A program made the position numbers and the translations under genes. The notes beneath the pieces were generated by a model, which saw nothing but the letters and a program-made list of their open reading frames with translations, did not search any database and had not been told where the DNA came from. A DNA stretch of 64,000 bases from Tomocerus qinae (taxonomy: Eukaryota; Arthropoda; Collembola; Entomobryomorpha; Tomoceridae), in assembly GCA_020055645.1 (NCBI GenBank), contig CM034548.1:11346001-11410000 (forward strand), given 5' to 3'. Numbering within the stretch: the first letter of the stretch is position 1; each line of letters opens with the position of its first letter. Below, piece by piece: positions 29,701-44,359 of this stretch.

Positions 29701-32700
29701 GATTGTAAAAAAAGGTATTAAGGATGCGCGTTTAGAGAATGTTCACAGACATACGTGTCGATAGAAGGAGAGGAGGGAAGTCCTGTTTGAAGACTCTGGT
29801 ATATTCTATTGGTGTACCGGTAGATTACAGAGAGTATAAGTCGAAAAACTTGTCAAAGGAGTCAGCGACGGATTTGATGGATGGGCAAGTTTTGCAGTAT
29901 CTCTTGAAGAGATCAAGTCCTCGTATCGTCAGAGGGAGAGAAGCCGCCGCTGGAAAGCAACTCGGAAGTTTACTTTTACATATTTGTTTTAATAAGTCTA
30001 CATTATATGAATAAGTAACGAAGGAACGCAAAATAAGTCTGATTGAAAGAAGTAAGTAGGTGATGCCTACATTCCTACTGCATTTCACAATGTTCTTATG
30101 TATCGCCGCATTAAACGGAACTCAGGAGCATATCAATTTCTACTAAGGATGTTAAAGAGGTAAAGTCTGGAAATCCAGTTTTTCACTCACTTGAAAGTTC
30201 TTTTGTGGCCATATAAGTTCGGGTTACTAAGAGCAATAATCGGTACAATTGAATCTCAGTTGATAATTAGGCTTTCTATCAGTCATGCTTTTTATTTACT
30301 AGCATCAGCATCTATCTCATCTCAATAAATAATTCCAGTCAATCCACTATCTTCTTTTACAGTGGGAACTCACATGAAAGCATTACCTGTCGAGATACGC
30401 TTGTCCTGTCTTGTCTCATCCTCAGATGCAACCGCATAGTACTAATATAACATTGACAGATATTCCTATACTCTATATACTATTATAAATATATAGTTAT
30501 TAAGTGCAAACATAAAGGTTGTCGATATAATATTATGGAGGTACTTAAAAGTGGTGGCCAGACTAGGTCACTTCTCTACTAAGGTAGTAAATGGATGAAA
30601 AACAAATAGTGGTGGGGAGAGAAAAGAAATAGGTTCAAGTTTTAAGTGGCTGCCATTGAGTGAGTGAGTGTATCTAATGCCTATCTACTACTGGTTCAAT
30701 CAATTTAACTGTGGCATAGACTGCATCTGTGCTTCTTGGAGATATTACAGGAGAGATAGAGAACATGAATATCAACTTATTACATGCTTTGTGACCGATA
30801 CATATTGCTTACTATCTTTTCGCTACCTTTACATTCACAGGTTAGTAGGAGTTAGTCCATTAGTTAGGACAATCGGGAATTTATCAGGTAGACATTGTTA
30901 ATCAATCAACAGCCCATTAGATTGGGCATCAATTCTCAGGACCTCTAAGAAACTGAGTGAGTACAAGGCGTAAAGAAGATTTCACCCAGACAATTAAGCG
31001 AGGACGAGAGCGTCGCTGGGGGTCTACCGACACTCTGGCTACTTTGTTTTACCTGAATTGTTTTCCCTTCCTTCATCATCACACAAATACGACACAAGAA
31101 CTCAAGACGACCTCCTTTCCTTCCTTACTCTCACAAAATGCGTTACTTTATTAGTAACTCAAAATTCACTTTATATATAGGAAAGACATATTATCTTCAC
31201 ATCGGCGTGTGTTTACAATAGTATATCTGTAAACGCGAGTATTACCTAAACACATAAGTACTCACCGTTCTGCACTAAGTGGGCATAGAATAGATGTACG
31301 CATACAAAGATAATGCGTTTCACAACTAAACAGAAGGTCAAAGGTACTTTCCCTAAAAAGTGTTAATGTTAGCTAACAAGGAAAAGGTAGGAAGGCACGT
31401 TACGGAGTTGACGATAGTGAATAACGAGCTAACTGCTGACGCTCTAAAGTCGTAAGAAAAAGGTTGATAGCAGGATACTAATATTATTACCTTTTTACAA
31501 ATACACCTAAGATGCTTTAAATATTACTTTTATAAGGAGGAACTACCTACAAAATGCGTATAGCCCTACACAGGAATTACCAAATGTTAATCAAAGCCAT
31601 TGTTTTCCTTTTCAGCGTTTTAAAGAACTCACTGATATACTTGTGCTAACAAAATGTCAGGATGTGTCGTCTGCTCCTCTTTTAAGTAACACCCACAATG
31701 TGAAAAGAATCTAATTTGTTCGAGAACTATGGATGGACGGTTGGCGAGTTCGTACAGCAGAACCAAATGGAATTTTTTTAAAGTTGTAGCTACGTGTCAG
31801 AAAAATACGGCAGCATAAACCTTAAGACCAGTAATAAACATTGATAAGCCACAAGGTTTCAAGAATTGGAGAAGACGAGACAAAATGTAATTACTAATGT
31901 GGTGTCTACCTTAAGTAAAGAAGAAGGCCAATATAACACTTAAGTGGGCAACCTAAGACAGGAGAAACAGATCACTTTATATTTGGTGGCTTTATTTCAG
32001 TTAGCTATATAGTAGAGCAAATAATACTGTCAGATTGTGCAAAGGTATGTAAGCTAGGGTTCATTTGTAATGGAACCATGAAAATTGCATTTATTTGACA
32101 AGCTACAATATTAAAAATTCAGGCATCATTTTAATATGTGTATGGGTAATACAAAAACAAGTCCATTGGATTTATTACTGCAGAATGCAGATTTGTAGCT
32201 AAAATTCTAAATGAGTTCAAATGTTTTATATGGAGATGATGAAACCCTGGCTAATGTGTGTATGTGTTCATTGAAGCATTATTATGTATAGCAGTAGCGT
32301 TTTCTGGAGGAGAGAACAGTTCGCTGGACTTGACGGAGCAAAAAGATATTCTCTAAATTGCAGGTTTGAATGTGTTGTCTCTGGGCGTGAGCATTTTTCG
32401 CCTCATGTTTTGTCTACCCATGTTTTATTTTCCTAACCAGAGACATTGTATCTACTTACATGTACTAAGTAGGTAGTAGTTACTACTTATTTGAACAAAC
32501 TAAATTAGATTAGTAGCAAAACAAAGAGCTGTTATAGTTTTAGTATATAGAGCTGTATTACCATTAAACTCTGTACTTATCCATGGACTGGAATTACTGT
32601 AAGGATTTGAAATGCATAGTACGGGGATTTAATGTCTTAAGAAAATATACGAGTTACTTATAGAAAAAGGTAAAACACGAATGTGTACAAAATGTGAGTA

Positions 32701-34133
32701 AATGTGGTTAATATATAATAATAAATATATTGCAAGTGAGAAATGCCAGACACCAAGAAGGGAATAATATAGAAAGTATAGGCAGGTAGTTAGTCATAAT
32801 TCGTACAGAAGTAAGTGGAGTAGATAGATAGATCAAGAAAAAGGCAAGTAAAGTGACTGCTTATTGCTTTGGCTGCACCTCCACCACATAGCATCACATC
32901 CTTCCTCGTCTTACACTTAGCGTGACTAACAAAATTGCACAAAACGCCTACAATAACTAGTTTCGTTATGAAACACATTTCTTCACATAACACTCTTTTG
33001 TTCCGATTCATATCTTGTGTGATGCGATGTTCTCATGTTCAAATTATTGTTGTCCAGCCAGACACACAAGCCAAGTGTAAGTGGACTCTGTTTTCCTATA
33101 TAACTAACTACCAGCTTTCCTTCTCCATTTACACGTTCTTTCCTCACTCATCGTCAACCCAGGAGCAAGTCACCTTCTCGATATTTTATTATTGTGTACC
33201 TGAGAGTGTAGGATACGCCTATCTATATTAGTCTACTACTACAGGACACCAAATACACGTCGCACACATTTATTACATACATTATTATTTCATAGGCGCA
33301 ATTCCTAAATTTCTGACTTTCGATTAGCCTTATTTCTACACGTACACTAATAGGCAGACGTCGTTATTACCATACACAATTCACCTACCCGCAGTTTTTT
33401 TAAATTACTAATACTGCCAGTCGCATACCTCACCAAACCGTGTTATATATCAGATTATTATTACTACAGCTATGTACAAAATTCAGGTACCACGTTCTTT
33501 CGTTTCTAGTAATGTGACTACATCCATCTACACCTTATATTTACTACCTGTATGTATATGTGCTGCACTCAAACCCAAACATGCTTTCGTTGCCGTAATA
33601 AAACATGCTGTTACCTTACATTTTGTACATACCTTTCCTCGTCCACATAGCTGAAGACAATTTATACGTATCTTTAACTCTTGATTTACTTTGCTCACTT
33701 GTTTATTATCCTACATTTATGCATGAGCCCAATGAATATCTGCGTCAGCAAGGTAGTTACGTAAATTTATACTATGTCCAGTTGACCATCTTTCCTTACC
33801 TTTTCACTCGTTAGCATACAGGATTCCCTACTTTGAAAATGAAGCCAAAATTTTAATTAAACTTTCTGCAATTTAATATTATATTGATAATGATATAAAG
33901 CACTATAAAATTGGCGATGAATGGATGGGCTAAACATGAAAGCTAACGATACCTATCTCATAATAATTCATTAACAAATAACAACCATAGAAGCATCAGC
34001 AATTATGAAACCACTTGAATTTAGTAAATAAATAAATGGATTGTTTTGGAAATGAAATCAGTCAACTAACTTTTCATTACTATATATAAAATTATTTGTT
34101 CCTATGTCGCTTGTAGGTATGTAACTATGTGTA

Positions 34134-34300
34134 TATCTATCTATATTCTGTGTCATGGACCGTGCGGCTTTTGGTTAAAATGCTCAAGCGTGCATATAAA
34201 AAAAGGTTTTAATTTTTTTGAATCGAAATATATCTATCTAGGTATATCCTATGCCATGGACTTTGCGGCTTTTTGTTTCATTGCGCAAGCGCGTATGCAT
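34134..34300 (+). repeat. Diverged direct duplication of a 62-70-nt unit
   Basis: Copy 1 (34134-34195) and copy 2 (34231-34300) share, in order, TATCTATCTA, CATGGAC, TGCGGCTTTT, a GC[TG]CAAGCG block and a terminal GCAT. They are separated by about 35 nt of A/T-rich sequence. Both fall in one 68-codon open frame, which looks incidental. Confidence 0.7.
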
Positions 34301-36849
34301 ACAGCCATAAACGTACCATGGGTTAACATTTAAAAAAAATTAAACCAAATGTTGATGCCATTTTGAAATTCAGCAGTACTGGTAGCCTTGTATACTAGGA
34401 TTACATTGGCTCCACATCAACCAGTTGGCGAAAAATTTTTGATGTTTGACATACATACATTGATACATACAGAATTCAATGCGCATGTGTCACTTTACGT
34501 TTATACTATAGACATGATTGATTGCAGTAACATTCTGCAAATGCGTAACCATACGTGTCGTAAAAAGTAAGGAATTTTTACTATTTATTAATTTAAATAG
34601 GTACAATACAAATGCAATGTACAATCCATGTAGGTAACAGGTATGTATTGCATGTGTATCGTGTGTAAGGATTTGGAACAACACAACGTAACATTTTACG
34701 TATGAAAAACCATCCTTTTCTCACTCTACACATCAGCACTCTACACATCTCACTCATCTGCACGACATACGATATATACAATTTAAGTAGAAATTAAGGA
34801 GGTTTAGAGACTTTGGTTATCATTGCCATACCAACTCTTAATATTGTTGATTATTGAAAATCCAAGAGGAATTGACTTTTTTTATCAGTAGTAAAATCGT
34901 TTTTGAATTTTCATTAGACTGAACAAGATGAATTTATAGATGTATGGTGAGAAAAAAGTTGTAACATTAAATAAATTTTGTATTATATTATTTATTATAT
35001 TTATATATATTGTAATTATCATATATAATTTATTATATATTTGCATTGTATATTAAATTTATTAGTATATTATTTTATATTTAATCTTATCTGTTTCTTT
35101 TTATGTGTGCATACCTATGTATTTATTATGCATACAATGTAAAGGTATGATATAACTTGATAGTGGAAAGGCTGTCTTTAATAATAATACTTGTTGAAAA
35201 AAAGTTCGTTAATGGTGACAGGAGCAGGAAAGGTGTTTTCCACTTACAAGTTGAAGTGAGGAGGATAAACGCAAACGGAATAAAATTAATGTGGTGTGAG
35301 ACTCGGCAGGTTATTTTCTGCAGGACTGATAAGAGGCGATAATCAATTTATCTTGTTGAGGACTGAGAAAGAAATACACCAGGCAGTCACTCGACAGGAC
35401 AATCTTTTTAAACTGACACCACACAGTCACACTTACGTGGACGTAGTTTACATTTAATATGCACAATAGATCTAAAATGCAGTTAGAGTTCTGTACAAAA
35501 GCTGCGTATAGCATGAAGACATATTTTGTAGTTGTAGGAGAGGGGAGGCATAATACGGTACGGGTAGGTAAAGTAATATTAATATGTGTAATAAAGATAG
35601 CCATTCCAGTTCTTTTCACAGCTCTCCACAGAAACTTGTATTATTTGCTTGTCTCCGATTACTATTTACCAATTAGGTACTATTATTTAGATATGGTACA
35701 CCTGTATGGTTTTTGGTTTAGTTTTATTTCATTTTGCTGAGCCATAGAAATTCTTGAACAAGCTCACAGTTTCAGGTTATTATTCCTATGTGGTTGGGAA
35801 ACAACTCGTTTTCACTCATTAACACTTAGATCGTTGCCCAGATAAATCATCTCATCTTTCTATGAACAATATTCATTTCACGATATTATCTTATTGCACT
35901 CCCTATTTCCTACCACATCTCATGTCATGCAACTACTGCTCATGATAGTAGAATGTTTTTTAAACTTTTATTCCTCTCTATCCCAATTATTCTTACTGCT
36001 CCTACTTACAATGTTTCAAGTGTAAAAATCATTTATGAAACCTGCTAAGATTCAAGATAAAAACCTCTGTGCTAGTTTGTATGTAATTTATCTTTGGAAT
36101 ACTTTTAAACTAATTTTAAATTGCACTACTAGGTTCCGTCTCTTTGCATTTATTTGCCATAACTTAAGAATATAAAGATACTGTGACAGAGTAGCGTAAT
36201 AATAACAGTGACAAAAATCATGATAAAAATAAGTACATCTCTTGGTGCTAATGAAAACGAATAATGCGAACAATATTTAGAAAATGATTTACTTTTATGA
36301 TCAGTTATGCATGATATGAAATGGCTAAAGGATATAAGATTTTCATTTCAAGAGCATTTAGGATGTTAAGTTATACTTAAAACTGCCAGTTAAATTATTC
36401 GCAAATAATATGCTACAAATAACAAAGTAAACGATAAAAGCCCATAATGTGTATGAGATAGAAGTTGGTAGCAAGGATGAGGATAAGATGAGGTTCAGTA
36501 ATGAGAGGATGATGCCACTTACAAAAATCCCCTCTTTCCCGGCTCTGATGCAGCATTTTGTGTAACAAATATTATGGTATATCTAAAAGAGTGTTTGTGT
36601 TTGCACATCTATTCTCCGAGTCTAACTTGGTGTATGAGTATAGTACACATAGTAGTTGTTTCGGATATATTCCCAAGTCTAACTTGCCAATTTTCCCCTC
36701 CTTTTACATTTGTAATGACAATGAATAGGACACAAAGAGTTTGTTCATTATTACAAAGTTTCTTTCGAGTCCTTTGCGATGAACTTAAGAAAAGAACTTC
36801 TGTTGTGCCAAGCCAGCAAACTTTGAAAAAAGACTTGACTTTTCTCCAC

Positions 36850-36879
36850 AAAATCCACAAAGTTTGTGTTGTGGATTTT
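36850..36879. repeat. Perfect 11-bp hairpin
   Basis: AAAATCCACAA and TTGTGGATTTT are perfect reverse complements around an 8-nt loop. The site lies at the 3' end of a 105-codon plus-strand frame that I do not consider a gene. Confidence 0.85.
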
Positions 36880-38640
36880 TCCGTGTCGTAAATTGGGAAC
36901 AAAGGTATCTGCTCTCAATGGAGAACCATTTGTACGCATTTATCTATATATCGAATGAAATAAGCATCATAAAAGTCAGAAGATTAATCTCACTTTGTCA
37001 AAAAATATTTTTTATTTTAAAATATTTAACAAATTAATAGAACTACGTTGTTAATTACACGTGTAAGTAAATGATCATAGCTGAGAATGGTGACAATGCA
37101 TTTATCTACAAGTTATATCTCGGAAACGAGAAACGTGAGTGGTTACTGCGTATGTATTTAGGAATGCAGACTGACGTAGTTAAATAAGAGCCCAACGGTA
37201 GTAGACCGTAGAGTATTTGTAATGCAAGAAGTGAAGAAAAAGCTCTTGTTGAAATCTTGGTCTAATAAAAGGATGAATGCCATTATGTATGAAATAAAGG
37301 GGAGACAAAGATGAAAATATGCAAGGCATATCTGGTTTTGTACACAGCATAGTGGAATAAGTATCTCTACAGACGGAGACAGTGAATAAAGCTAGGAACT
37401 TGAGTAAATAAAGCTACCTAGTATTTATAAGCGGAGAGATGATAGACTAAACTATTTATAAACAAGTACTCTCATATAAAGCTTATACGCCTGGATAGCT
37501 CATACTAAATTGTATGTTTATGGTCGGTTGGTTCGTTCGTACTAGTCAACTCGATAATATATACAATTTTGTACTCCTACCACTACACGTAGTATAAGTC
37601 TGGCCATCCAGGACTTGTTATATTATGTTTGTGAATAACATTAGGAATATATACACATGAGCTATTTAGTGTAATGTGGTTCAAGTGCATTTCATTCCTT
37701 CCATTTCAAGAGCAACTTAAGGTATGCATTCAGAATCGCCCACATGTCTTCTTTGGACTCGAAAAAGCGAATGAATGAGGGAAGATGAGCAATTCTTTTG
37801 TAAGATCCTGAGAGTCCTTTTGATGTTTGTGATCTGAGAGCGGGTGAGTAAATCTCATCTCTATATGCACACCCCTACTCACGACTATGACAATCTCCAG
37901 CAGACTCTACTCTTAAAGGTCAACATAATAATGCACAATTCATCAGCACTCGGCTGCAATGGGCACACTAAATAACCTGCTATTAATAACGACATTCAAA
38001 TACATATTATTAGAAATGCAATTTTATGCAGTTTAAATTTATACGGAATAGTAATAATAATTCTTGCAATACAAATAAATAACAGCTACCTGACTTATTT
38101 TCTTACCAGGTTTTTCCATTTCCGTTTACCCAGACTCTCCAGATGTCTGAACTTGTTATCTGAAACATTTTTAACCAACTTTTTATGACACACTTTATGG
38201 TGTATGACATAAAGGCCAATGGCTTGAAGTTTAATTCAGAAGTTTGAAATATAGAGAGAGGTATAGTTAGTAATAAGAATTTAAAAACTAGAATTTAGTT
38301 TTTTATAACCTAATTTTGTCTTCAAAAATAAGTGCATAATTAACAATATTTTATGTACACATTATTTCATATAGAATTTGAAATGACAGAATTTTTCTTG
38401 AATTATTTCAGTAATTTGTAGCAAACTGTACTCATGTAATATACAATAGCATTTTATGGCAAATTTCACAGTTAGTATATAGTAATGCTCTATATAAATG
38501 GTTTGTTCTTCTTCAGCATGATTGCGTGTTGTCTCAATGGGCAATATGTTATAGAGTAAAGAGCAATTAAATTGGATGAGAGGACTTATGGTTGTCCTTG
38601 TAAACATTGTGTATTTAGAGATGCAGAAAAACAATTTGAA

Positions 38641-39120
38641 GAGATGTGTGTATCTGTTCGGATGATATAAACGGGAGTAGATAATAGGATGGGAGAGGAA
38701 GGCGAAGGAAAGTAGGTAAATGTACGCGAGTAGACGACGGAGACAGAGAACCGGAAAGGCTGAAAATAATGTGGTTGACTGTGATGCGAATAATCTTGGA
38801 GTTTGGTTGAATAATTCGGCTGTGTATTGAGAAGGAGATTTGGTGTGGCATCTTTTCCAAGTGGAGCTTGTGGTGAGCGTCGCGATGTTTTTGACGCTAC
38901 ACTTGTCTTCTCGGCGGCTGTGTAGATTAATCTAATCCCACTACATCCCACTACCACCATCACATCACCATCATCTCTTATCCATACTCACGGAAACTAT
39001 CTGCACTAAATATCTGATCCTCACTATAATTCCATCTGCATCTCTTTCAGACTGTCTCTTGTATTTTTACAGCACCTCGCATACATACACAGCTATAAGT
39101 AGCTACCATCATCCACATGA
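38641..39120. other. G-to-C skew island
   Basis: Hand count on the plus strand gives roughly 84 G and 23 C in 38641-38880, then 14 G and 59 C in 38941-39120. A short GC-balanced core (GTCGCGATG, CTCGGCGGC) lies between them. The minus-strand open frame 38586-38963 spans the G-rich half. Confidence 0.7.
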
Positions 39121-41570
39121 AAATAATATTATTTGGGTCCATTTGTAATGCTGGAATGATAGAATTCTCAAGCAAATCTTATGCTACGTTTACATCTCGA
39201 TTTCTACCATATAATACCCGTATATGTATACATGGAGAGAATTACAATATAAAACTGAAGATCAATATAAAATTATCTATGTTGATGCGACTTCCTTAGT
39301 CTTTATACATAGACACAAATTATTTTTTGCAGCTATATTTATAAGCTTGGCCAGAAGTGTCTTTAGACGTGTTATAAGAGTGGGATTGCAGATCCTTTAC
39401 GCTAAGATTACCATGAATCCCACATAAAATACAATGGAGTTACACTTACAGTGGCTTTTGGGATTCTCGATGGAAATAGATCGCTTTGTCTTATTTTATC
39501 AAAGCAGTTCTTATCGTCTGCCAAAGGCTCCCTGTGAAATCCAACACCCTAACTAAGAACATATAGACAAAAAATTTTGTCTCATGATTCTTTTCTTTGT
39601 CTATGTATTAGTCATAGAGAGTATTTGTTTACAGACTAAAGAAGCTCTACTTATTACACCACTATTTATACTTGATTTGGTACTAATTTACCTTTTGACA
39701 GAAGTTCGTTCATAGTCTGTTCCATTGTCATTGCCTATTGTATTTTTGATATATGGACAAAAAATATTATTTTCTGCTTCTTATGTATAAAAAGGTGCTC
39801 TGATACAATTAATTTCCATTATAAAAACTTGGTCCTTAGAATTATGCATAATGTAACGAGGAGGAAGTGTACTGGGTCCGTTATTAAGTCCTGTGAGGTA
39901 TTACAGATGGGCCGTGCAGGTACCCAATTAGAATATTATGTGTGGGGCCTAAATTAAAGTCTGTATGCTGTCAATGAGGTAAGTATAAAGTAAGGAGAGC
40001 CATAAGGAAGGGAGCTAATGAGTTTTGAGCAAATGTATTAAGCAATAGCAAACAATAAATCGATTTTTTAGCAACGTAATAAAACCATCAAGACTTAGTA
40101 TAACATTAATTTTAAGTAGAGAATATAAAGCAGCCTATAAACACATATGAAGACATTTAAACACATGGTAGGAGAAAAACAACAATTCAACACTTTGAAT
40201 AATTGATGCGCGTATAAATGTGCTGTTCTACATGAAACATGCTAACAAAAACTAATCTCCTTCACATGTAGATTGTGCATGGAAGAGAGGTGTATGCTCA
40301 TACATCATACACTGACTGACTGACTACTACTACTGAGTCTAAATATAAAAGGCAGAGTAGGTACCTAGCTATTTCAATAAATATACAAGGAAGGTGTAAT
40401 ATCAGTTCCAGTCTCACAAAACTGAACACAGGTAGGAATTGGTAGGCATCATAATGCAGTGTTATTAAATTGAACTGAGCTCACCTAAACTGCGAAAAGT
40501 GTGGTGGTCATATCGCATGCTATGTATGTTTGTATGTATGATATGGTGTAAGTGTAGTCAGTGTGGGATGAAAGGTGGAAAGGAAGTAAAAAGTAGGAAA
40601 GTGGACGAGACCACCTAATCGGACCGCCGAAGAAGCATCCGCACTATAACATTAACTCTACCTACATATGGCATATGTCATATTTATTGGAAATTTGCAT
40701 TTCTATTGTATTGTGTCTACATAGACTAATCTTACATTTGCTTATGCTTATATACATTGTCTTTTTGGGTACTTTGTCGACTCGACTCTGACTAACTCGC
40801 TATGTATGTATGCATATGTAAGCATGTACATGTATCACTCAACTTAAATATTTAGATGGCAAAGCCAAGAAAGGGACCAAGTAGAACGTCAAATTACTTT
40901 CTGTTCAAGTTGTTCTTCGAATACGATCGTACTTAGCTATTGGATCCTATTGGCACGAGCCATTACCTTGTACTGTACAACAACCACCCACTGGAAAAGT
41001 ATAAAATAACTACATATTATTATGCAAATACTACCCATTTCAACCTGATAATTTCTAAATTATAATAGAGGAATCCTCTTGTTTTTCAAAATGTTGTGTT
41101 GCTAATAAAAAATGTGGTAAACTTGATTTTGCATGGACATAGAGAGGATATTAATACAAAGTGACAGACTAAAGTTGGAATGTATATATTTATGTATTTA
41201 CGTGTATCAAGGAAAGGTAGGAGCAAGGTATCAATTTAGAATGTAGAAGAGTGGATTGAATTAAGGAGGTATGTGTGTTGAGTGTAGGTATGTTTATTTA
41301 GAATATCTTGATAGGTAGGCTGCTCCTACACACATACATCATAGTTAATGTATAGAAGTGGTAGAAACAATCGGACAGAACCGAATGTGCCCGGTGCGGT
41401 GGTGAGTGAGTGTCAAAAGCAATATTTGAGCTGTAGATGGATATGTTTGGCCGGTGTGGTTGGTAATGGTAATTCCTGACAAGCTTGGCATGGCTTAACC
41501 CAGTCCGGCCGAGAGTCAAGGTGTGCAGCACTTTATATCGATGGACATTACATTAGTTATATTAATCCTG

Positions 41571-41637
41571 CACACACACACACACACACACAATACACAA
41601 TGCACTTTGTACTTTCGGATTGTTGTGTGTGTGTGTG
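41571..41637. repeat. (CA)11 and (TG)7 runs, mutually complementary
   Basis: A CA run at 41571-41592 is followed about 30 nt later by a TG run at 41624-41637. In single-stranded form the two could pair into a hairpin of at least 14 bp. They lie in the core of the skew island at about 41220-42060 and create open frames on both strands that I regard as spurious. Confidence 0.9.
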
Positions 41638-44230
41638 ACTGTGTGGAAGAGGAGAGAAAGAGGAGAGCCGGGTGCTTTGGCTTGGTCGAAAGGTTTTGGT
41701 CATATCGATTACACAGCGGGCGCACACTCGATTCCCCGGACCATCCTATAAAAGGGAAACATATTTTCGGACTTTTTCTTCGCTCCTCTCCATCGATCTG
41801 CTTAGATAAAGTTGTAGCATTGCGGCTCACACGACACTATCCATTGTGTCCCACCGTCTTATGTGAGTGAGTGTGTGGGCCTTAAGATCTCATGCGATCT
41901 CGCATAACTAAACTCCCTTTCTTACGTGAGTGTCACTCTAAGTGCATCTTCCTATACCGACGCTCCTAATCCTTCCCTTCCTTAACGCACTTACCCGTCT
42001 CATTCTCCCTTCCGGACTCAATTAAACTAAAATTCTTCTACTGTTTACAAATAGGTATCTCTATAGGCAACTTTGTAACTAGTATAGGTACTAGTATATA
42101 GTTAGGTAGGGCATGCATGGTACAGATATCCTACTTTTAATTACTCTGTCTGTTACTTTGTCTAGGTAGGTATTCTGTGTATACAGTTGCCACATACTAG
42201 TTACTTAGTTGTAGTTGTAGAATGGACCAAAGGCAACTATAAAAATCTACAAGTTTCTCAACTTAAATAGTTTCTCCTCTCATATGAAGCAGTGGCTGGG
42301 AGTGCATGGGATTTTGCACATAGAAAAAGCACAAGTGCACTGCACTGCATTTCATCACATCGTAATACCATCTCACAGAGAAATACTAATAATCGTAAAC
42401 AAGAACCGTAATGTAAGTAAGAGCCTTGCCTCGGAGTAAATAAAGAGTTTTGTGTCTGCGTGTGCATGGGAAGTGCACTACTCGCCAAGTTCCATTACCC
42501 GAGAGCACTTTTGATTGGAGCTTCCTTGGGTTTGGTTAAGACGAGTTCCCACTCCTTCCTTTCCTACATCACACATCCGCATCACATATCATCACACGTA
42601 GACAGACCGCCTAGCATCACACAATCACCACCAAACTTTCCACTATCTATATTCCTCTACACACCTACAGTGTCCACTTTTTTTGCTCCCTTTCGGTTTT
42701 TACAACTTCCCCGTCTTATATATGTTTGGCCATCTACACACCATTCAGTATAGCATTAAAACATAAAATGTTAAATTAATTTTAGTCTCAACATTTTTAA
42801 TAGGAAAGAAATACTAATAAGATTGTTTGATATGGTGGAAAATGAGATATTAAATTACTAAAAAAGCAGTTTTAGCTAACATTACATCGCTCCTCCTATT
42901 TGTGGTCACTATACATACCTTACTTAAGTAAAAATAAAACACTTGCGTTGCCCTCAATTTATGTAGCATGGCATCATCGCCAAAAACGTTTTGAATATTA
43001 ATACCTATTTAAAAATAATTTTCTCGAGACTAGATTAAGGTGTAGTGCGTTTCATAGGAGGAAACCAACTTGACAATTCACATAAGCTAATAGGCAAATC
43101 GAATTTTAAAAAAAGCCGTCGAATGTTTTGCTTTTCTTGGGTAGAATAGTATAATAGTAGACAGCGGACTGTCCTTATTTACTTAATGGAAAGATACTAG
43201 TTAGGAAAAATAGGAAAGTAAATTGACCTAAAGATTTACATTGACTACCCGTTGTGCTTGTTTCCTTGAAAAATAATTGTACTCTTATTAGAGTATCTGC
43301 ATGAAAGAGTCAGTAAATAAGGTTTCAATGTTTTTGTGTTGCATAACGCTCAGAGATTCACTTGGAGAAAATTTTGTTTTGACTACTGGCCTTGCAAAAT
43401 CATTATTTTTGCAAAAAAACAGTGCATTACTACTCTGTCTGAAAGCATTTACAAAGAATACGTCCTATTAGTCTTGTTATGCACAGCGTAAATACTACCT
43501 TGCAGTATATCATTAAGGGATTACGATGTATAAATAATTTATACTATATATAAGACCGAAATCTAGGTTAGAGGGTAAATAGATCCACAAGCAATGTAGA
43601 ACACTTGATAGTAATTTTCAACACAACGTGTAAATGCATGTTTACCTACCTTCGAAAAAGTACAATATGATATAACTCTGTGGCTACATAAAGAACAAGA
43701 GGATACACTAACCGATGTTTACAGAAGAAATCAACACCCAAATAGAGTATTATTTTCTTAAAGATAGGCACAAGTAAAGTGGTAAAATGATGATAAAATC
43801 TATCCTCCACTCCACATTACTCCTATTTGTATTTGTAAATAGAAAACATTTTTTGTGGCTATTTTTCCTTCCCTACCTTTGCAGAGAAAGTGGGCTTACT
43901 AATAATAGACACGTACAAAGGTTGTGTAAATATTTGAAGTTTTAAAAAACGTTTATTTTTTTTAAATTGACCATGTTCAATATTTACTCTGGAGAGTCAT
44001 AATAATAAATGTTTTCGTGTGTGGAAGTGGATAGAGAATAGATAGGATGCTATGCTTGGCCTAAATGAGGAAAGGTTATCTCTACACTAGCATTTATGTT
44101 TTGGGTTGCTTGACTTCATTCTAGTAATATAGATCATTACAAGAAGGTAGACATCGAAGCAGACGATATAATATACTATATAGGGAACGTGTACGATGCA
44201 ATATTAAAGTAGATAGATATGATTACATCT

Positions 44231-44359
44231 TAATACCCCTCGGATTGTAATACCCCTCCTAATGTAATACCCCTCCGTCGTACTACCCCTCGGTGTAATA
44301 CCCCTCCGTGGGACTACCCCTCCGTTGTACTGCCCCTCCGTTGTACTACCCCTCGATAC
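44231..44359 (+). repeat. Left-arm array: eight 15-17-nt C-rich units
   Basis: Eight consecutive units resemble TAATACCCCTCCGTTG, each with a CCCC tract. They vary mainly at the third base (TAATAC or TACTAC) and in the last 4-6 bases. On the opposite strand they give eight evenly spaced GGGG tracts. The array ends with CCCCTCGATAC, which is also the inner boundary in the other arm. Confidence 0.9.

Larger units (their letters stand above)
20232..44220. other. Non-coding, gene-free AT-rich stretch
   Basis: No recognisable exon is present. Contents are a C-rich tract right of the 19691 island (about 20280-20720), an (AT)12 run at 20747-20770, a 180-codon open frame at 21796-22338, a duplicated 62-70-nt unit at 34134-34300, a very AT-rich block at about 34960-35090, a hairpin at 36850-36879, a skew island at 38641-39120, and complementary CA and GT runs at 41571-41637. 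Lying downstream of a developmental gene it may carry distal enhancers, which sequence alone cannot show. Confidence 0.55.

Noticed and set aside
41523-41870. Overlapping frames of about 104-115 codons on both strands
   Set aside because: They run through CA/GT microsatellites that encode Thr-His or Cys-Val runs. No independent support.
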